Below the pieces are notes generated by a model. That model was not told the DNA's origin and did no database searches. It saw nothing but the letters and a program-made list of their open reading frames with translations. A stretch of 64,000 bases of DNA. Origin: Chryseobacterium bernardetii. GTDB taxonomy: Bacteria > Bacteroidota > Bacteroidia > Flavobacteriales > Weeksellaceae. How positions within the stretch are numbered: position 1 is the stretch's first letter; the number at the start of each line of letters is the position of its first letter. The DNA lies in contig NZ_CP033932.1 in NCBI RefSeq assembly GCF_003815975.1, positions 3,515,501 through 3,579,500 on the forward strand. Reading direction: 5' to 3'. Position numbers and translations under genes: made by a program. This document shows, piece after piece, positions 1-8,039 of the stretch.

Positions 1-123
1 AACTCCTGAAAAAGAAAGAAGATATTGAATAATGTGGTTGCGGTATTTCGGTACAGAAGGGGCAAATTGCCCTTGAGTACTGATTGAATAAGCGCTGATG
101 AATTAAAATTGTATTTGACACTG

Positions 124-588
124 ATGAAACGCAATGTACTGATAGACTATAAAGAGATTCATATGGGTAACCTGATAAAGCTTCGGGTTAAAGAGAAAAA
201 AATCGCACTGTTACGGATATGTGGCTTTATTAAATGTACGGCAGAGGAAGTTGAAAAAATGTACGCTTCCAGTAGTATTGATTCTGAAATGCTTTTGAAA
301 TGGAGCAAACTATTGGAATATGATTTCTTCCGTATTTATTCCCAACACATCATTTTGTTTGCCCCCAATAATTCGGATCAGAAAAAAGAGCAGCCCAAAG
401 AGGAAGCTGTATTGCCCAATTTTAGGAAAAGTCTTTATACCAGAGAAATTATTGATTTCATACTGAATGAATATATTTCCGGGAATATTTCAAGACAGGA
501 AATTTATAAAAGATATAATATCCCGAAATCAACCTTTCATAAATGGCTAAATAAATATAATAGTGAAATTAAGGAGTCTGAGGATTAA
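124..588 (+). CDS. Small HTH protein of the paired transposase-like family (copy 1)
   Basis: A 154-residue protein if it starts at the ATG at 124; a TTG at 109 would extend it. It has two parts. The N-terminal ~80 residues carry the block WSKLLEYDFFRIYSQH. The last ~50 residues form a helix-turn-helix ending in IPKSTFHKWLNKY, like the DNA-binding helices of transposase OrfA proteins. It is a clear paralogue of the protein at 4449-4877, which shares the FRIYSQH block and the terminal HTH. It lies 44 bases upstream of a second HTH protein, and I believe such pairs recur in Chryseobacterium. No catalytic domain is visible, so DNA binding is the only supported role. Whether it is a regulator or a transposition accessory is open. 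Confidence 0.8.
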   Translation: MKRNVLIDYKEIHMGNLIKLRVKEKKIALLRICGFIKCTAEEVEKMYASSSIDSEMLLKWSKLLEYDFFRIYSQHIILFAPNNSDQKKEQPKEEAVLPNFRKSLYTREIIDFILNEYISGNISRQEIYKRYNIPKSTFHKWLNKYNSEIKESED

Positions 589-632
589 TTTTTTTGAATT
601 CCTTTTTACATCAATGAAATATAAACTATGGT

Positions 633-965
633 ATGAAAATGAATCGCCCCAATTACAGAATTATCTATGAGGATATGCTTCAAAAACAGCATCCTGATAA
701 AATAAAAGAGTGCAAAGAGTTATTGAAAAAAGAAAACCTGGATACAGAAGATATTCTGGAACTTAACCGGCGAATCTTTCCGAAAATCTACGGAAATAAA
801 GAAAAATACTCTCAAAAGCATCGTGCTTATAATGAAACTGATATTTTGAGGATATTGGATTATCAGAAAAAAAACAAACTTAACAATTCACAACTGGCTA
901 ACCACTTTAAAATGAGTAGAAATACCATTACCAAATGGAAAAAGCTGGGAAAATTTGTGAAATAA
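633..965 (+). CDS. Small HTH protein, partner of the preceding HTH gene
   Basis: A lysine-rich 110-residue protein. ATG at 633 is used; ATG at 639 is equally possible. Residues ~65-105 form a helix-turn-helix with the motif LNNSQLANHFKMSRNTITKW, typical of transposase-type or XRE-like DNA-binding domains. The N-terminal ~60 residues are mostly helical and lack a recognisable catalytic motif. It follows the HTH gene at 124-588 by 44 bases in the same direction, so the two are probably co-transcribed. An inverted-repeat element begins 17 bases after its stop codon. DNA binding is well supported; the biological role is unknown. Confidence 0.78.
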   Translation: MKMNRPNYRIIYEDMLQKQHPDKIKECKELLKKENLDTEDILELNRRIFPKIYGNKEKYSQKHRAYNETDILRILDYQKKNKLNNSQLANHFKMSRNTITKWKKLGKFVK

Positions 966-981
966 AGTGAAAAAAAGAAGA

Positions 982-1123
982 GATGGCCTCAAAAGTAAAA
1001 AAATAGACTTTTTTATACTGTGAATAGCGAAAGAAGCTAAAATCAAAATAATTTAGCTTTATAATATTGCAAACTATATTCGTAGACTTTTAAGTCAGTT
1101 GATAATAATACTTTTGAGGCATC
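982..1123. repeat. MITE-like inverted-repeat element
   Basis: Terminal arms 982-997 and 1109-1123 are inverted copies with one base missing in the right arm, built around CCTCAAAAGTA. The similarity continues inward imperfectly through a GACTT...GAATA block to about 50 bp per arm. A small internal hairpin sits at 1034-1041/1052-1059. The ends resemble the CTCAAAAG-type ends I associate with IS1182-family elements of Bacteroidota, but there is no transposase inside. A non-autonomous element or an IS remnant is the likeliest reading. Confidence 0.5.
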
Positions 1124-1147
1124 TTTTTATGTAAATCTATCAATAAA

Positions 1148-2344
1148 CTAATAAGACAAGGCTTTACTGATCTTATTTTTCAGTTTAGACGGACTCACTT
1201 TGGTCAGCAGCAGAGATTCGCAGTCATTAAAAGACGCGAAACGCTTTACTGCATCAGTGAAAGATGGCAGCCAAAGCTCCGGAGCAATGTCTGGATTCTC
1301 AATATGAAGGTGGATCAACTCAAATTTTTTATCCTTTCTGTGGGCTTTACAGTCAACTCTTCCGATAAAGGTGTTTCCAAATAATACAGGCAGGCAGAAA
1401 TAACCATATTGTCTTTTTTCCTTGGGAACATAACACTCAAGACGGAAATCAAAATCAAAAACCTGTTTAATACGGTCCCTGTGAATAATGGAATTGTCAA
1501 ATGGAGATAGAAGTTTTACACCTGATCCTGCTATATCTTCAGATTTTTCAAGTAAATCAGTCTGAATAAAAACGGGAGAAATTCCTTCAACAGAAATTTT
1601 CTGTATTTCACCCTTTTCAAGCAAAGTTTCTAAAATCAAATTCACATTTTTTTTCAATACATCACCTTTTCTGAGGTGGGTAATCTGTTTTAAGCCAGTA
1701 AAACCATAAGCACGAAGAGCAGTTTTTACTAAATACTCAGCAAGCTCAAATGGGGTAGGCTCTGTGACATTAACAGAGGATGGCAGTACTCTTTCTGTTA
1801 GATCATAGGTTTTCTGCATGCCGCTCCGTCCGCTTATCATCAGGTCTCCCTGCATGAAAAGTCTTTCAAGAGCCAGTTTTGCAGGCTTCCAGTTCCACCA
1901 GCTTCCGGTTTTATCCTTTTTACTCTCAAAATCTCTCGCCATTTTAGGGCCTTCGTTACGGATGGTGTCTACTACATATCTCATGACTTTTTTGTCTGCA
2001 TTATAATAGTGAGAGTCGCTTTGCTTTATAAGAAGCATTTGAGGCAATGCATACCGGTAGTCCTTCATCGGAAGGTAAGAGGCAGCGTGGAACCAGTATT
2101 CGAATACTTTACGGTCCTCCACCAACTCATCAAGATAGTCTGTCTGAAAATCAGGGACTCTTGTCCATAAAGTGTGATGATGTGCTCTCTCTACCACAGA
2201 TAAGGTATCAATCTGTATATATCCAAGATGCTCCATAGCTGCAAGTACTGCATCTTTGCCGGCCCCGAAAGGTGCTGTTTGGGTTAATCCCTGACGCTCT
2301 AATGTAATAAGCTGTAATGTTTGTAGTGAAGGTGTCTTTTTCAT
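1148..2344 (-). CDS. YcaQ/AlkX-family winged-helix DNA glycosylase
   Basis: A 398-residue protein of the YcaQ (AlkX, DUF1006) family, which excises alkylated bases and unhooks interstrand crosslinks in E. coli and relatives. The family's catalytic QxD motif is visible as QID at residues 44-46, inside GYIQIDTLSVVERAHHHTLW. The downstream block FEYWFHAASYLPM and the C-terminal LECYVPKEKRQYGYFCLPVL segment also fit the family, as does the length. It is transcribed alone on the minus strand, and its 3' end faces the inverted-repeat element at 982-1123. The assignment is confident; the substrate range cannot be read from sequence. Confidence 0.88.
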   Translation of the reverse strand: MKKTPSLQTLQLITLERQGLTQTAPFGAGKDAVLAAMEHLGYIQIDTLSVVERAHHHTLWTRVPDFQTDYLDELVEDRKVFEYWFHAASYLPMKDYRYALPQMLLIKQSDSHYYNADKKVMRYVVDTIRNEGPKMARDFESKKDKTGSWWNWKPAKLALERLFMQGDLMISGRSGMQKTYDLTERVLPSSVNVTEPTPFELAEYLVKTALRAYGFTGLKQITHLRKGDVLKKNVNLILETLLEKGEIQKISVEGISPVFIQTDLLEKSEDIAGSGVKLLSPFDNSIIHRDRIKQVFDFDFRLECYVPKEKRQYGYFCLPVLFGNTFIGRVDCKAHRKDKKFELIHLHIENPDIAPELWLPSFTDAVKRFASFNDCESLLLTKVSPSKLKNKISKALSY

Positions 2345-3012
2345 AGCAATAGGATTACAAATGTATTGAATTAATAGACAAACCCCTTATTATTCAAACA
2401 ATGATTGCTGTCTTACTCTGTTATAAAAAAATCATGAAATCTGTATGAATCACGAAGTTTTTACTACGAAGAATTGAATTGAAATTTTTTAAAATTTTCT
2501 TTTTATAAGAATTTATGGAATAAATCCTTCATTAGAAATAACCTATGTGAGATTTGTTTTCGATTCAGTATTTAAAATTTAAAGGATTTATATGAAATTA
2601 TAATTGTTTTTTGTAATCAATTGGTTATTAGTTGATTGATTTGTGTTTTTTCTTACTGAGCGTATCTGTGACGTATGTGTTTCTAAGGCTGTAGTGTATC
2701 TGTAGCGTATTAATTTTCTTGGGGTGAAGATAAAATAACTCTAACATTGTATCAAAATTTTAAATGATCAGGATGTATTTGGAAAAACACATTGGGATGT
2801 ATGGAAAAGGAGCAGTATATCTATTTTTTCATGTGTTTTTTACCAGAGTACCTGCCCAGATATACATTGGGAAAAGATCAGAAACAACGAGTAAAGAAGA
2901 ATATCAATTACGGTAGGAAAAGAAAATACAGATAAAATTTCCTTTATTATTTGATAGAAAACTTCTCTGGTTAAGACTATTTATCAATCAATTTAAATAC
3001 AATAAACACAGA
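2345..3012. other. 668-bp intergenic region, no supported gene
   Basis: This is a divergent intergenic region between the glycosylase and the secreted-protein gene. It holds an imperfect 15-base direct repeat, GTATCTGTGACGTAT at 2662-2676 and GTATCTGTAGCGTAT at 2696-2710, offset by 34 bases. An open frame of 50 codons (2764-2916, plus strand) has no recognisable features. No convincing TAnnTTTG promoter was found. Confidence 0.4.
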
Positions 3013-4272
3013 ATGAAAAAGTATCTACTTCCATTATTTGTAATGGCTTACTCACTCAACTATTCACAAGTTGGAATCAATACATCTAATCCGCAGGGGA
3101 TTTTCAATATTGATGGAAAAAAAGACAACAATGCCACGGGCAGCCCTACAGCAATACAACAGGCTAATGATTTTGTAGTAACAGCAGATGGAAGCGTAGG
3201 AGTGGGAACAACATCACCTGATCTGTCAGCAATGTTGGAACTCAATGTCAGTCAGCTGGCATCAGGCAAGCAGAAAGGTTTTCTGGGACCGAGAGTAGCT
3301 TTAACCGCTTATAATGATTCTTCTACAATTTCCAACCCTGCCACCGGATTATTGGTTTATAATATGGGAACACAGTCTACATTTACCTATGTGGGATATG
3401 TATATTGGGATGGCTCCCAATGGAGGCCTTTGGACGGGCGATCACTACAACAGGGAAGCATAGGGGCCCTGAGGTGTGCTGATGCTAGCCTTGATCCATT
3501 GACATATACTGCCGGAACGCCTTTTCAGGGAACAATGACTATTCCTTATACAGGAGGAAACGGGGGAATATATGCAGCACAGACACTAGGACCTGTAAAC
3601 GGGCTTACTGCAGCCATTGCACAGGGGAATTTTGCACAGGGTTCAGGAACGTTAATTTATACGGTTTCCGGAACACCTACAGTATCCAGTCCTAATACAA
3701 CAGTGTTTCCTGTTTCTATGGGTGGACAGACATGTAACGCAGAAGTGGGCGGTGGCAAGAAACTTAGTCCGGGGGAGTATCAGTTCTTCACCTATGAAGT
3801 TTCTGCAACCACAACAGGTTTGTTGAGCACTATGATACCGAATCCACCTATTTTAGGAGGGAAAGTTAGGCTGGACCTTAACTTTTTGTCAAGCTCTAAT
3901 ACAGGATCGGGTGGGGTAACTTACAATCCTAGATTAGTGAATGTATCTTCCGGTAATGTTAAAATGTGGTATTCTGCATTATCCAGTGTAGACCGTTTTC
4001 GTAGAGCCAATATTTTAGTAGCTCCCGGAGGTTACGTAGAAACAGATAACGGGATTTATCTTAACTGGGGAGATAATATGAACAGCAGTTCTACCCCTAT
4101 TAATTCTACAAGCAGTTCTGATGATTCTCAGGAAATAGAAACTATAGATCTTGCTGTTGATGGGGTTTGGTACCGATTAACCATTTTTGTTTATGTGGAT
4201 AACTTAAATGATACAATTCCTGCCAATAACATCAGACGGGTGCATATTACAGCGCAAAGAATGTCTTCTTAA
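3013..4272 (+). CDS. Secreted protein with VGINT N-terminal motif
   Basis: A 419-residue exported protein. A signal peptide (MKKYLLPLFVMAYSLNYSQ) is followed at once by VGINTSNPQ, a motif seen at the start of many exported proteins of Chryseobacterium and relatives. Residues ~60-130 contain the repeated themes VGVGTTSPDL, GFLGPRVALT and GYVYWDGSQWRPL, reminiscent of tail-fibre-like beta-structured surface proteins. The C-terminal half is rich in Ser, Thr, Gly and Asn and probably all beta. No type IX sorting domain and no chaperone domain were recognised at the C-terminus. The gene is monocistronic and ends at a very strong GC-rich hairpin. Function is unknown; a surface or extracellular role is inferred. 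Confidence 0.8.
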   Translation: MKKYLLPLFVMAYSLNYSQVGINTSNPQGIFNIDGKKDNNATGSPTAIQQANDFVVTADGSVGVGTTSPDLSAMLELNVSQLASGKQKGFLGPRVALTAYNDSSTISNPATGLLVYNMGTQSTFTYVGYVYWDGSQWRPLDGRSLQQGSIGALRCADASLDPLTYTAGTPFQGTMTIPYTGGNGGIYAAQTLGPVNGLTAAIAQGNFAQGSGTLIYTVSGTPTVSSPNTTVFPVSMGGQTCNAEVGGGKKLSPGEYQFFTYEVSATTTGLLSTMIPNPPILGGKVRLDLNFLSSSNTGSGGVTYNPRLVNVSSGNVKMWYSALSSVDRFRRANILVAPGGYVETDNGIYLNWGDNMNSSSTPINSTSSSDDSQEIETIDLAVDGVWYRLTIFVYVDNLNDTIPANNIRRVHITAQRMSS

Positions 4273-4276
4273 TATC

Positions 4277-4309
4277 AGGTTTCGGCGGGGCTCCGCCCCG
4301 CCGAAACCT
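4277..4309. terminator. GC-rich 15-bp perfect hairpin after 3013-4272
   Basis: Arms 4277-4291 and 4295-4309 pair perfectly around a 3-base loop. It starts 4 bases after the stop codon of the secreted-protein gene. The T tract behind it is weak (TTT then AAAA), so it may be a repeated palindromic element used as a transcript end rather than a standard terminator. Its GC content is far above the surrounding sequence. Confidence 0.6.
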
Positions 4310-4448
4310 TTAAAATAAACTTCCATACTGATAAATCAGTTAATCTCTGTAGCTTATCAGTCCTTTTGATACCTATCCTTAAACAAAACATAAACCGTTT
4401 TATAAGTACTGTTTTCTTCCGGATCCAACAGTATTTTAAAGAAAAAGC

Positions 4449-4877
4449 ATGAATTATAAAAACATTCATATAGGAAAGCTGATAGAAAATGCGGTGTCCG
4501 AAAACCATATAGAACTGCCCCGTATCTGTAATTTCCTTCACTGTACAGAAAAAGAGATAGAAGAAATGTATGGTTGCAGCAGCCTGGATGCTGAAATTCT
4601 GCTGAGATGGAGCAAACTTTTGGAATATGATTTCTTCAGAATTTATTCCCAGCACCTTATTCTTTATGCTCCGGCTTTACCCAAAATTAAGAATACTTTA
4701 CATGATGGGAAAAAAACAAAATTGCCTCAGTTCCGTAAAAATATTTATACCCGGGAACTTATAGATTTTATTCTTGAAAAGATGGAAAAAGGCGAAATGA
4801 CAAAGGCAGAAATTATTATTCGATACAAAATTCCTAAAACTACCCTTTATAAATGGATTAGTAAATACAGTCGGTAA
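4449..4877 (+). CDS. Small HTH protein of the paired transposase-like family (copy 2)
   Basis: A 142-residue paralogue of the gene at 124-588. It shares LLEYDFFRIYSQH, an R-K-x-I/L-Y-T-R-E block near the middle, and a terminal helix-turn-helix ending IPKTTLYKWISKY. Unlike the first copy, no partner HTH gene of the 110-residue type follows it. Its ATG aligns with the internal DYKEIH segment of copy 1, so the start is well placed. DNA binding is supported by the HTH; nothing enzymatic is visible. The presence of two copies within 5 kb suggests duplication or mobility. Confidence 0.8.
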   Translation: MNYKNIHIGKLIENAVSENHIELPRICNFLHCTEKEIEEMYGCSSLDAEILLRWSKLLEYDFFRIYSQHLILYAPALPKIKNTLHDGKKTKLPQFRKNIYTRELIDFILEKMEKGEMTKAEIIIRYKIPKTTLYKWISKYSR

Positions 4878-5246
4878 ATATTTCAGAAAGAATTAGAGAT
4901 AAACTGCTGTTGCAGGAAAATCAGCCTGTCAATATATTATCGGAATATGGAAGAGTGTAACAGCCGGATTATAAGCAGGCCTATCCAATATCTTCAGTAA
5001 ATGTCCGGACCAATATAATCTGAATAAATATTTACTGTCGAAAATGAACTTTTAGCCTTAGATTCCAAGGCTCGATATCATTATTTCCGGAGCATCTGAA
5101 AGAAGGCAGCTGTCAATACTGTTCTTATAAAAGAACTGATATTCTGGAAATCCGGGCTTATAGTAAAGCAATCATTATCTACTCTTTTCCATAAAGTATT
5201 TTTAACCGGAATTCGCTGTTTTGGTAAAATATAAAACCGTTTTATT
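4878..5246 (+). other. Intergenic stretch without recognised features
   Basis: Between the HTH gene and the promoter of the next gene there is no open frame with recognisable content, no strong hairpin followed by T residues, and no remnant of a second HTH protein that I could detect. Confidence 0.4.
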
Positions 5247-5254
5247 TATTTTTG
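5220..5254 (+). promoter_or_regulatory. Bacteroidota-type promoter of 5293-6237
   Basis: The -7 box TATTTTTG (5247-5254) matches TAnnTTTG and is preceded by TTTG at 5220-5223. The 23-base spacer is at the long end of the reported range. The ATG lies 38 bases downstream of the box. Confidence 0.55.
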
Positions 5255-5292
5255 TATTTAATTTTATGTTTCTTGGTAAATATCTATAAATT

Positions 5293-6237
5293 ATGTTTCG
5301 TAAAATCTGGGATTATATAGCGAACAGGCATATTGCTCCCAATACAGATCCGCTTGAGCTGATTGAAGCTCAGAGAATGAATTTATTTGCATTTTCTATT
5401 GGAGCTGTTTTGATCTTTAATGGTTGTAGGGATTTGTTGTTCGGTTTAAAGATCAACTTTTTTGCATTATCAGCTTTGGGAATATTTTATCTTTTCCTTT
5501 TCTTCTTTACAAAAGTACGTTATAATATTTTTCTGACCTTGTTTAGTTTGGAACTGTTTCTGTTTCTGATCTTCTTTTTTTCATCCACTACAGGGTTTGA
5601 AAACGGTCTTTCATTATATTATTTTGTGATTATGCTGGCCTCGTTGTTTATTTTTAATTCCAAAAAGACAGTTGGGTATAATCTGATCGTTTATCTCACT
5701 GCGCTTATTCTTTTCAGTATCAGTCATTACTATAACTTCAGAATATTTACCATTGAAGGAGCAGATGATGTGCTGTTCTCGGAAAACCAAAGACTGATTA
5801 CTTTTTTGCAGGTGTTTTTAGGCGTCAGCATCCTTGGATATTTTATCCTGACAAAACAATTCAAAATTGTGAAATTATACCAGCAGGCGATGAGAAGTGA
5901 AAAGATTATTGCTGATATGAGAGCAAAGATCAACAGTAAAGATCAGATAGACCTGGAAGGTATTGTAAAGCTGGCTATGAATGATGACATAGCTTTTATT
6001 CCTAAAGTAAAGCAGATGTTTCCCGATTTGTATAATAACCTGTTGGAAATTAATCCTGATATGAGTGCAGATGAGTTTAAACTTTGTACACTGATCAAGT
6101 TAGGCTTCACAACAAAAGATATTGCCGAGTACAACCACCTTGCAGTACGTACCATTCAAACAAGAAAGAGCCGACTAAGAAAATCATTCGGAATTTCAGC
6201 AGATGTTGATCTCTACAAATGGATTGATACAGTATAA
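5293..6237 (+). CDS. Membrane-anchored LuxR-like HTH regulator
   Basis: A 314-residue protein. The N-terminal ~195 residues contain about six hydrophobic segments, for example ALGIFYLFLFFF, LFSLELFLFLIFFFS and FLQVFLGVSILGYFIL. A short helical linker follows. Residues ~245-314 form a LuxR/GerE-like helix-turn-helix: DEFKLCTLIKLGFTTKDIAEY, then VRTIQTRKSRLRK. The same C-terminal module occurs in the TPR protein at 14315-15805 (ELTFCAMIKLNFTSKEIAEY). Both look like one-component membrane sensors that carry their own DNA-binding domain. There is no phosphoacceptor domain. The signal sensed and the target genes are unknown. Confidence 0.8.
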   Translation: MFRKIWDYIANRHIAPNTDPLELIEAQRMNLFAFSIGAVLIFNGCRDLLFGLKINFFALSALGIFYLFLFFFTKVRYNIFLTLFSLELFLFLIFFFSSTTGFENGLSLYYFVIMLASLFIFNSKKTVGYNLIVYLTALILFSISHYYNFRIFTIEGADDVLFSENQRLITFLQVFLGVSILGYFILTKQFKIVKLYQQAMRSEKIIADMRAKINSKDQIDLEGIVKLAMNDDIAFIPKVKQMFPDLYNNLLEINPDMSADEFKLCTLIKLGFTTKDIAEYNHLAVRTIQTRKSRLRKSFGISADVDLYKWIDTV

Positions 6238-6339
6238 AAGATAACTATTTGATTAATAAGTTACAGTTAAATTAAATATTATCCTTAACCAATAGTAACT
6301 CTTCAATCCAGACCCTTTAATTTTTCCACAAATTAAGAC

Positions 6340-6768
6340 TCATTGTTCAAAGATCAAAACAATAGTGCCTGTAATAATCAATAAAGCACCAATAGCCGTT
6401 TTTAAAGTAAGAGATTCACCAAGAAATAGAACGGAGAGAATAATTGTTAAAGCAATACTTAATTTATCCACAGGAGCCACTTGAGTTACTTTACCCATTT
6501 GTAATGCTTTAAAATAAAATATCCATGAAAGCCCGGTTGTAAGCCCGGAAACCACAAGGTAAATAAGATTATGGCGGGAAAGGGTCGGGATGCCTTTATA
6601 TTCACTTCGAGCCAAAACAATTCCCCACGCTACCAGTAATATAATTACACTTCTGATAGCAGTAGCAAGGTTTGAGTTCACTCCTGTAATACCAATCTTG
6701 GCAAAAATGGCAGTGAGTGAAGCAAAAAACGCCGAAAGAACAGCATATATCCACCACATATCGTACAA
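6340..6768 (-). CDS. EamA/DMT-family small membrane transporter
   Basis: A 142-residue protein with four to five hydrophobic segments, matching a single EamA repeat. Visible features include the N-terminal WWIYAVLSAFFASLTAIFAKIGI, an internal TTGLSWIFYFKALQMG, and the C-terminal VLFLGESLTLKTAIGALLIITGTIVLI. Full-length DMT exporters carry two such repeats (about 290 residues). Half-size members normally work as dimers, so this is a normal short member and not a truncation. The substrate cannot be deduced. It is monocistronic. Confidence 0.85.
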   Translation of the reverse strand: MYDMWWIYAVLSAFFASLTAIFAKIGITGVNSNLATAIRSVIILLVAWGIVLARSEYKGIPTLSRHNLIYLVVSGLTTGLSWIFYFKALQMGKVTQVAPVDKLSIALTIILSVLFLGESLTLKTAIGALLIITGTIVLIFEQ

Positions 6769-6872
6769 TTTTTAAATGATTAGCTAAAATAGTAACACAC
6801 TCTGGAATCTTTAAACTAAGTTACAAAATAATATCGGCTTTTTTTTGATCTTAAGGCTTATATGATGCTGCC

Positions 6873-7592
6873 TTATACATCATCTTCCTCCATATCCTCA
6901 TAAGAAATATAAGACCAGTCAATATCAGGAAGGTCCAGTATTTTTTCAAATCTGTCCTCCAAAGATGTGCCCGCAAAAACAGCATTACATTCATTCATTT
7001 CATTAAACGAAAGGCTAATAACTGAATAGTAGTTATCTGTATAAACCTTTTGTTTTTCCCATGAAATTTCAGGAACTTCAGACCAATCGCGCGGGATAAG
7101 TTTTACTGTTTCAGGAGTCACTGGTGAAAAAGAATTGGCGTTATAGAGAAGTCCGCCAAGCGTTCCGTTATACACAGCCATAGATAGAAAAAAATCTTCC
7201 AGCATTTCTGTTTCCTGGTGCCAGGCGGATTTCTGAATGGTATCATAATTTCCCCATACAGAAGGGTTTCCAATAGAAAGATCACTTTCTTTAATTCCCC
7301 ATTGTACAACTCCTTGATTCTCTTCATAGAAAACAAGATATCTGTCTTCTGTAAAATAAATTGTATCGGGGCCTAAAAGCTTGTTATGCGAATCATTTAC
7401 CTTTTCATTTTTGCCGATAATGAGATAATACTCACGAAGAACAGCCGGAAGTTTGATGTTCAGAGATTGCTCCACTGCTGCGATTTCTGTTTCTGAAAAA
7501 CCGGAACTTTCCTCTTCAGGTAATTGAAACAAACGTCTTATTTTTCCGAGATAATTCATTTCCATGATAAAATACTTAAAGATAGCAAGCAA
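6873..7592 (-). CDS. SMI1/KNR4 (SUKH) family protein
   Basis: A 239-residue protein with an N-terminal SUKH-type domain. The pattern FSETEIAAVEQSLNIKLPAVLREYYLIIGKNE is the characteristic start, and VVQWGIKESDL and PSVWGNYD follow it. In bacteria, SUKH proteins are commonly immunity proteins against polymorphic toxins, but many stand alone with no toxin nearby. None is visible here: the flanking genes are an EamA transporter and a DUF1062 gene. The start is uncertain; ATG codons at 7592, 7565 and 7559 are in frame, and 7565 or 7559 may be the real one. Immunity is inference from the family only. Confidence 0.78.
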   Translation of the reverse strand: MLAIFKYFIMEMNYLGKIRRLFQLPEEESSGFSETEIAAVEQSLNIKLPAVLREYYLIIGKNEKVNDSHNKLLGPDTIYFTEDRYLVFYEENQGVVQWGIKESDLSIGNPSVWGNYDTIQKSAWHQETEMLEDFFLSMAVYNGTLGGLLYNANSFSPVTPETVKLIPRDWSEVPEISWEKQKVYTDNYYSVISLSFNEMNECNAVFAGTSLEDRFEKILDLPDIDWSYISYEDMEEDDV

Positions 7593-7765
7593 AATTGCAG
7601 CTTTTTATTTGAACCATCACGCTTTTCCCTGTTTTTATACTAAAAATTATCATCCTATTTTATGATTTGATTATTAAAATAAAGTGAGATAAAAACTTGT
7701 TTTTTTCACAGAATTAACTAATTTTATCCCAACCAAGTAAACAATTTGTTTTGAGAACAACTCTT

Positions 7766-7848
7766 AAACCTGTTATAGCTTAATATTAGCCTTCATAAAC
7801 CATAGGCTAATTATTCTTTCGTTTGGATAACTCTATCCGAACAGGTTT
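7766..7848 (+). ncRNA. Multi-stem structured RNA candidate upstream of DUF1062 gene
   Basis: A closing stem 7766-7774/7840-7848 (9 bp, perfect) encloses two hairpins. The first is 7785-7792/7804-7811, which can be lengthened to about 11 bp with one bulge. The second is 7821-7829/7834-7842, 9 bp with one G-U pair and a 4-base loop. The second hairpin and the closing stem compete for bases 7840-7842. The element ends 191 bases before the ATG at 8040. It does not match any riboswitch I recognise and is not a tRNA. It could be a leader element or part of an independent RNA; the strand is assumed from the downstream gene. Confidence 0.4.
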
Positions 7849-8039
7849 TCATATAACCCTATTATTTTATTGCATTGCCAATGAGGCAACTGTATCTGCT
7901 ATTTCTGCTTTTGAAAATTTTGTTGTTTAAAGAGGAATAGGAGAGTGTATTTCTATTCAATATATTTTGTACAGGCTCTTGTAATGCTTGAATAATAGGT
8001 GAAAAAATTACTAAAGAATATCATTAAGCACCAATTATA

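Noticed and set aside
1..32. Possible C-terminus of an upstream gene (frame ending LLKKKEDIE then TAA)
   Set aside because: Only nine codons are visible and other frames also stop nearby, so no gene can be supported.
2764..2916. 50-codon open frame in the gap before the secreted-protein gene
   Set aside because: No conserved motif, signal peptide or coding character, and no promoter in front; probably chance.
6873..7592. Polymorphic toxin-immunity locus around the SMI1/KNR4 gene
   Set aside because: No toxin, VgrG, Rhs or type VI/IX toxin gene is adjacent, so a locus cannot be claimed.
7766..7848. tRNA or hammerhead ribozyme reading of the structured element
   Set aside because: No anticodon arm, T-loop or conserved ribozyme core bases were found.
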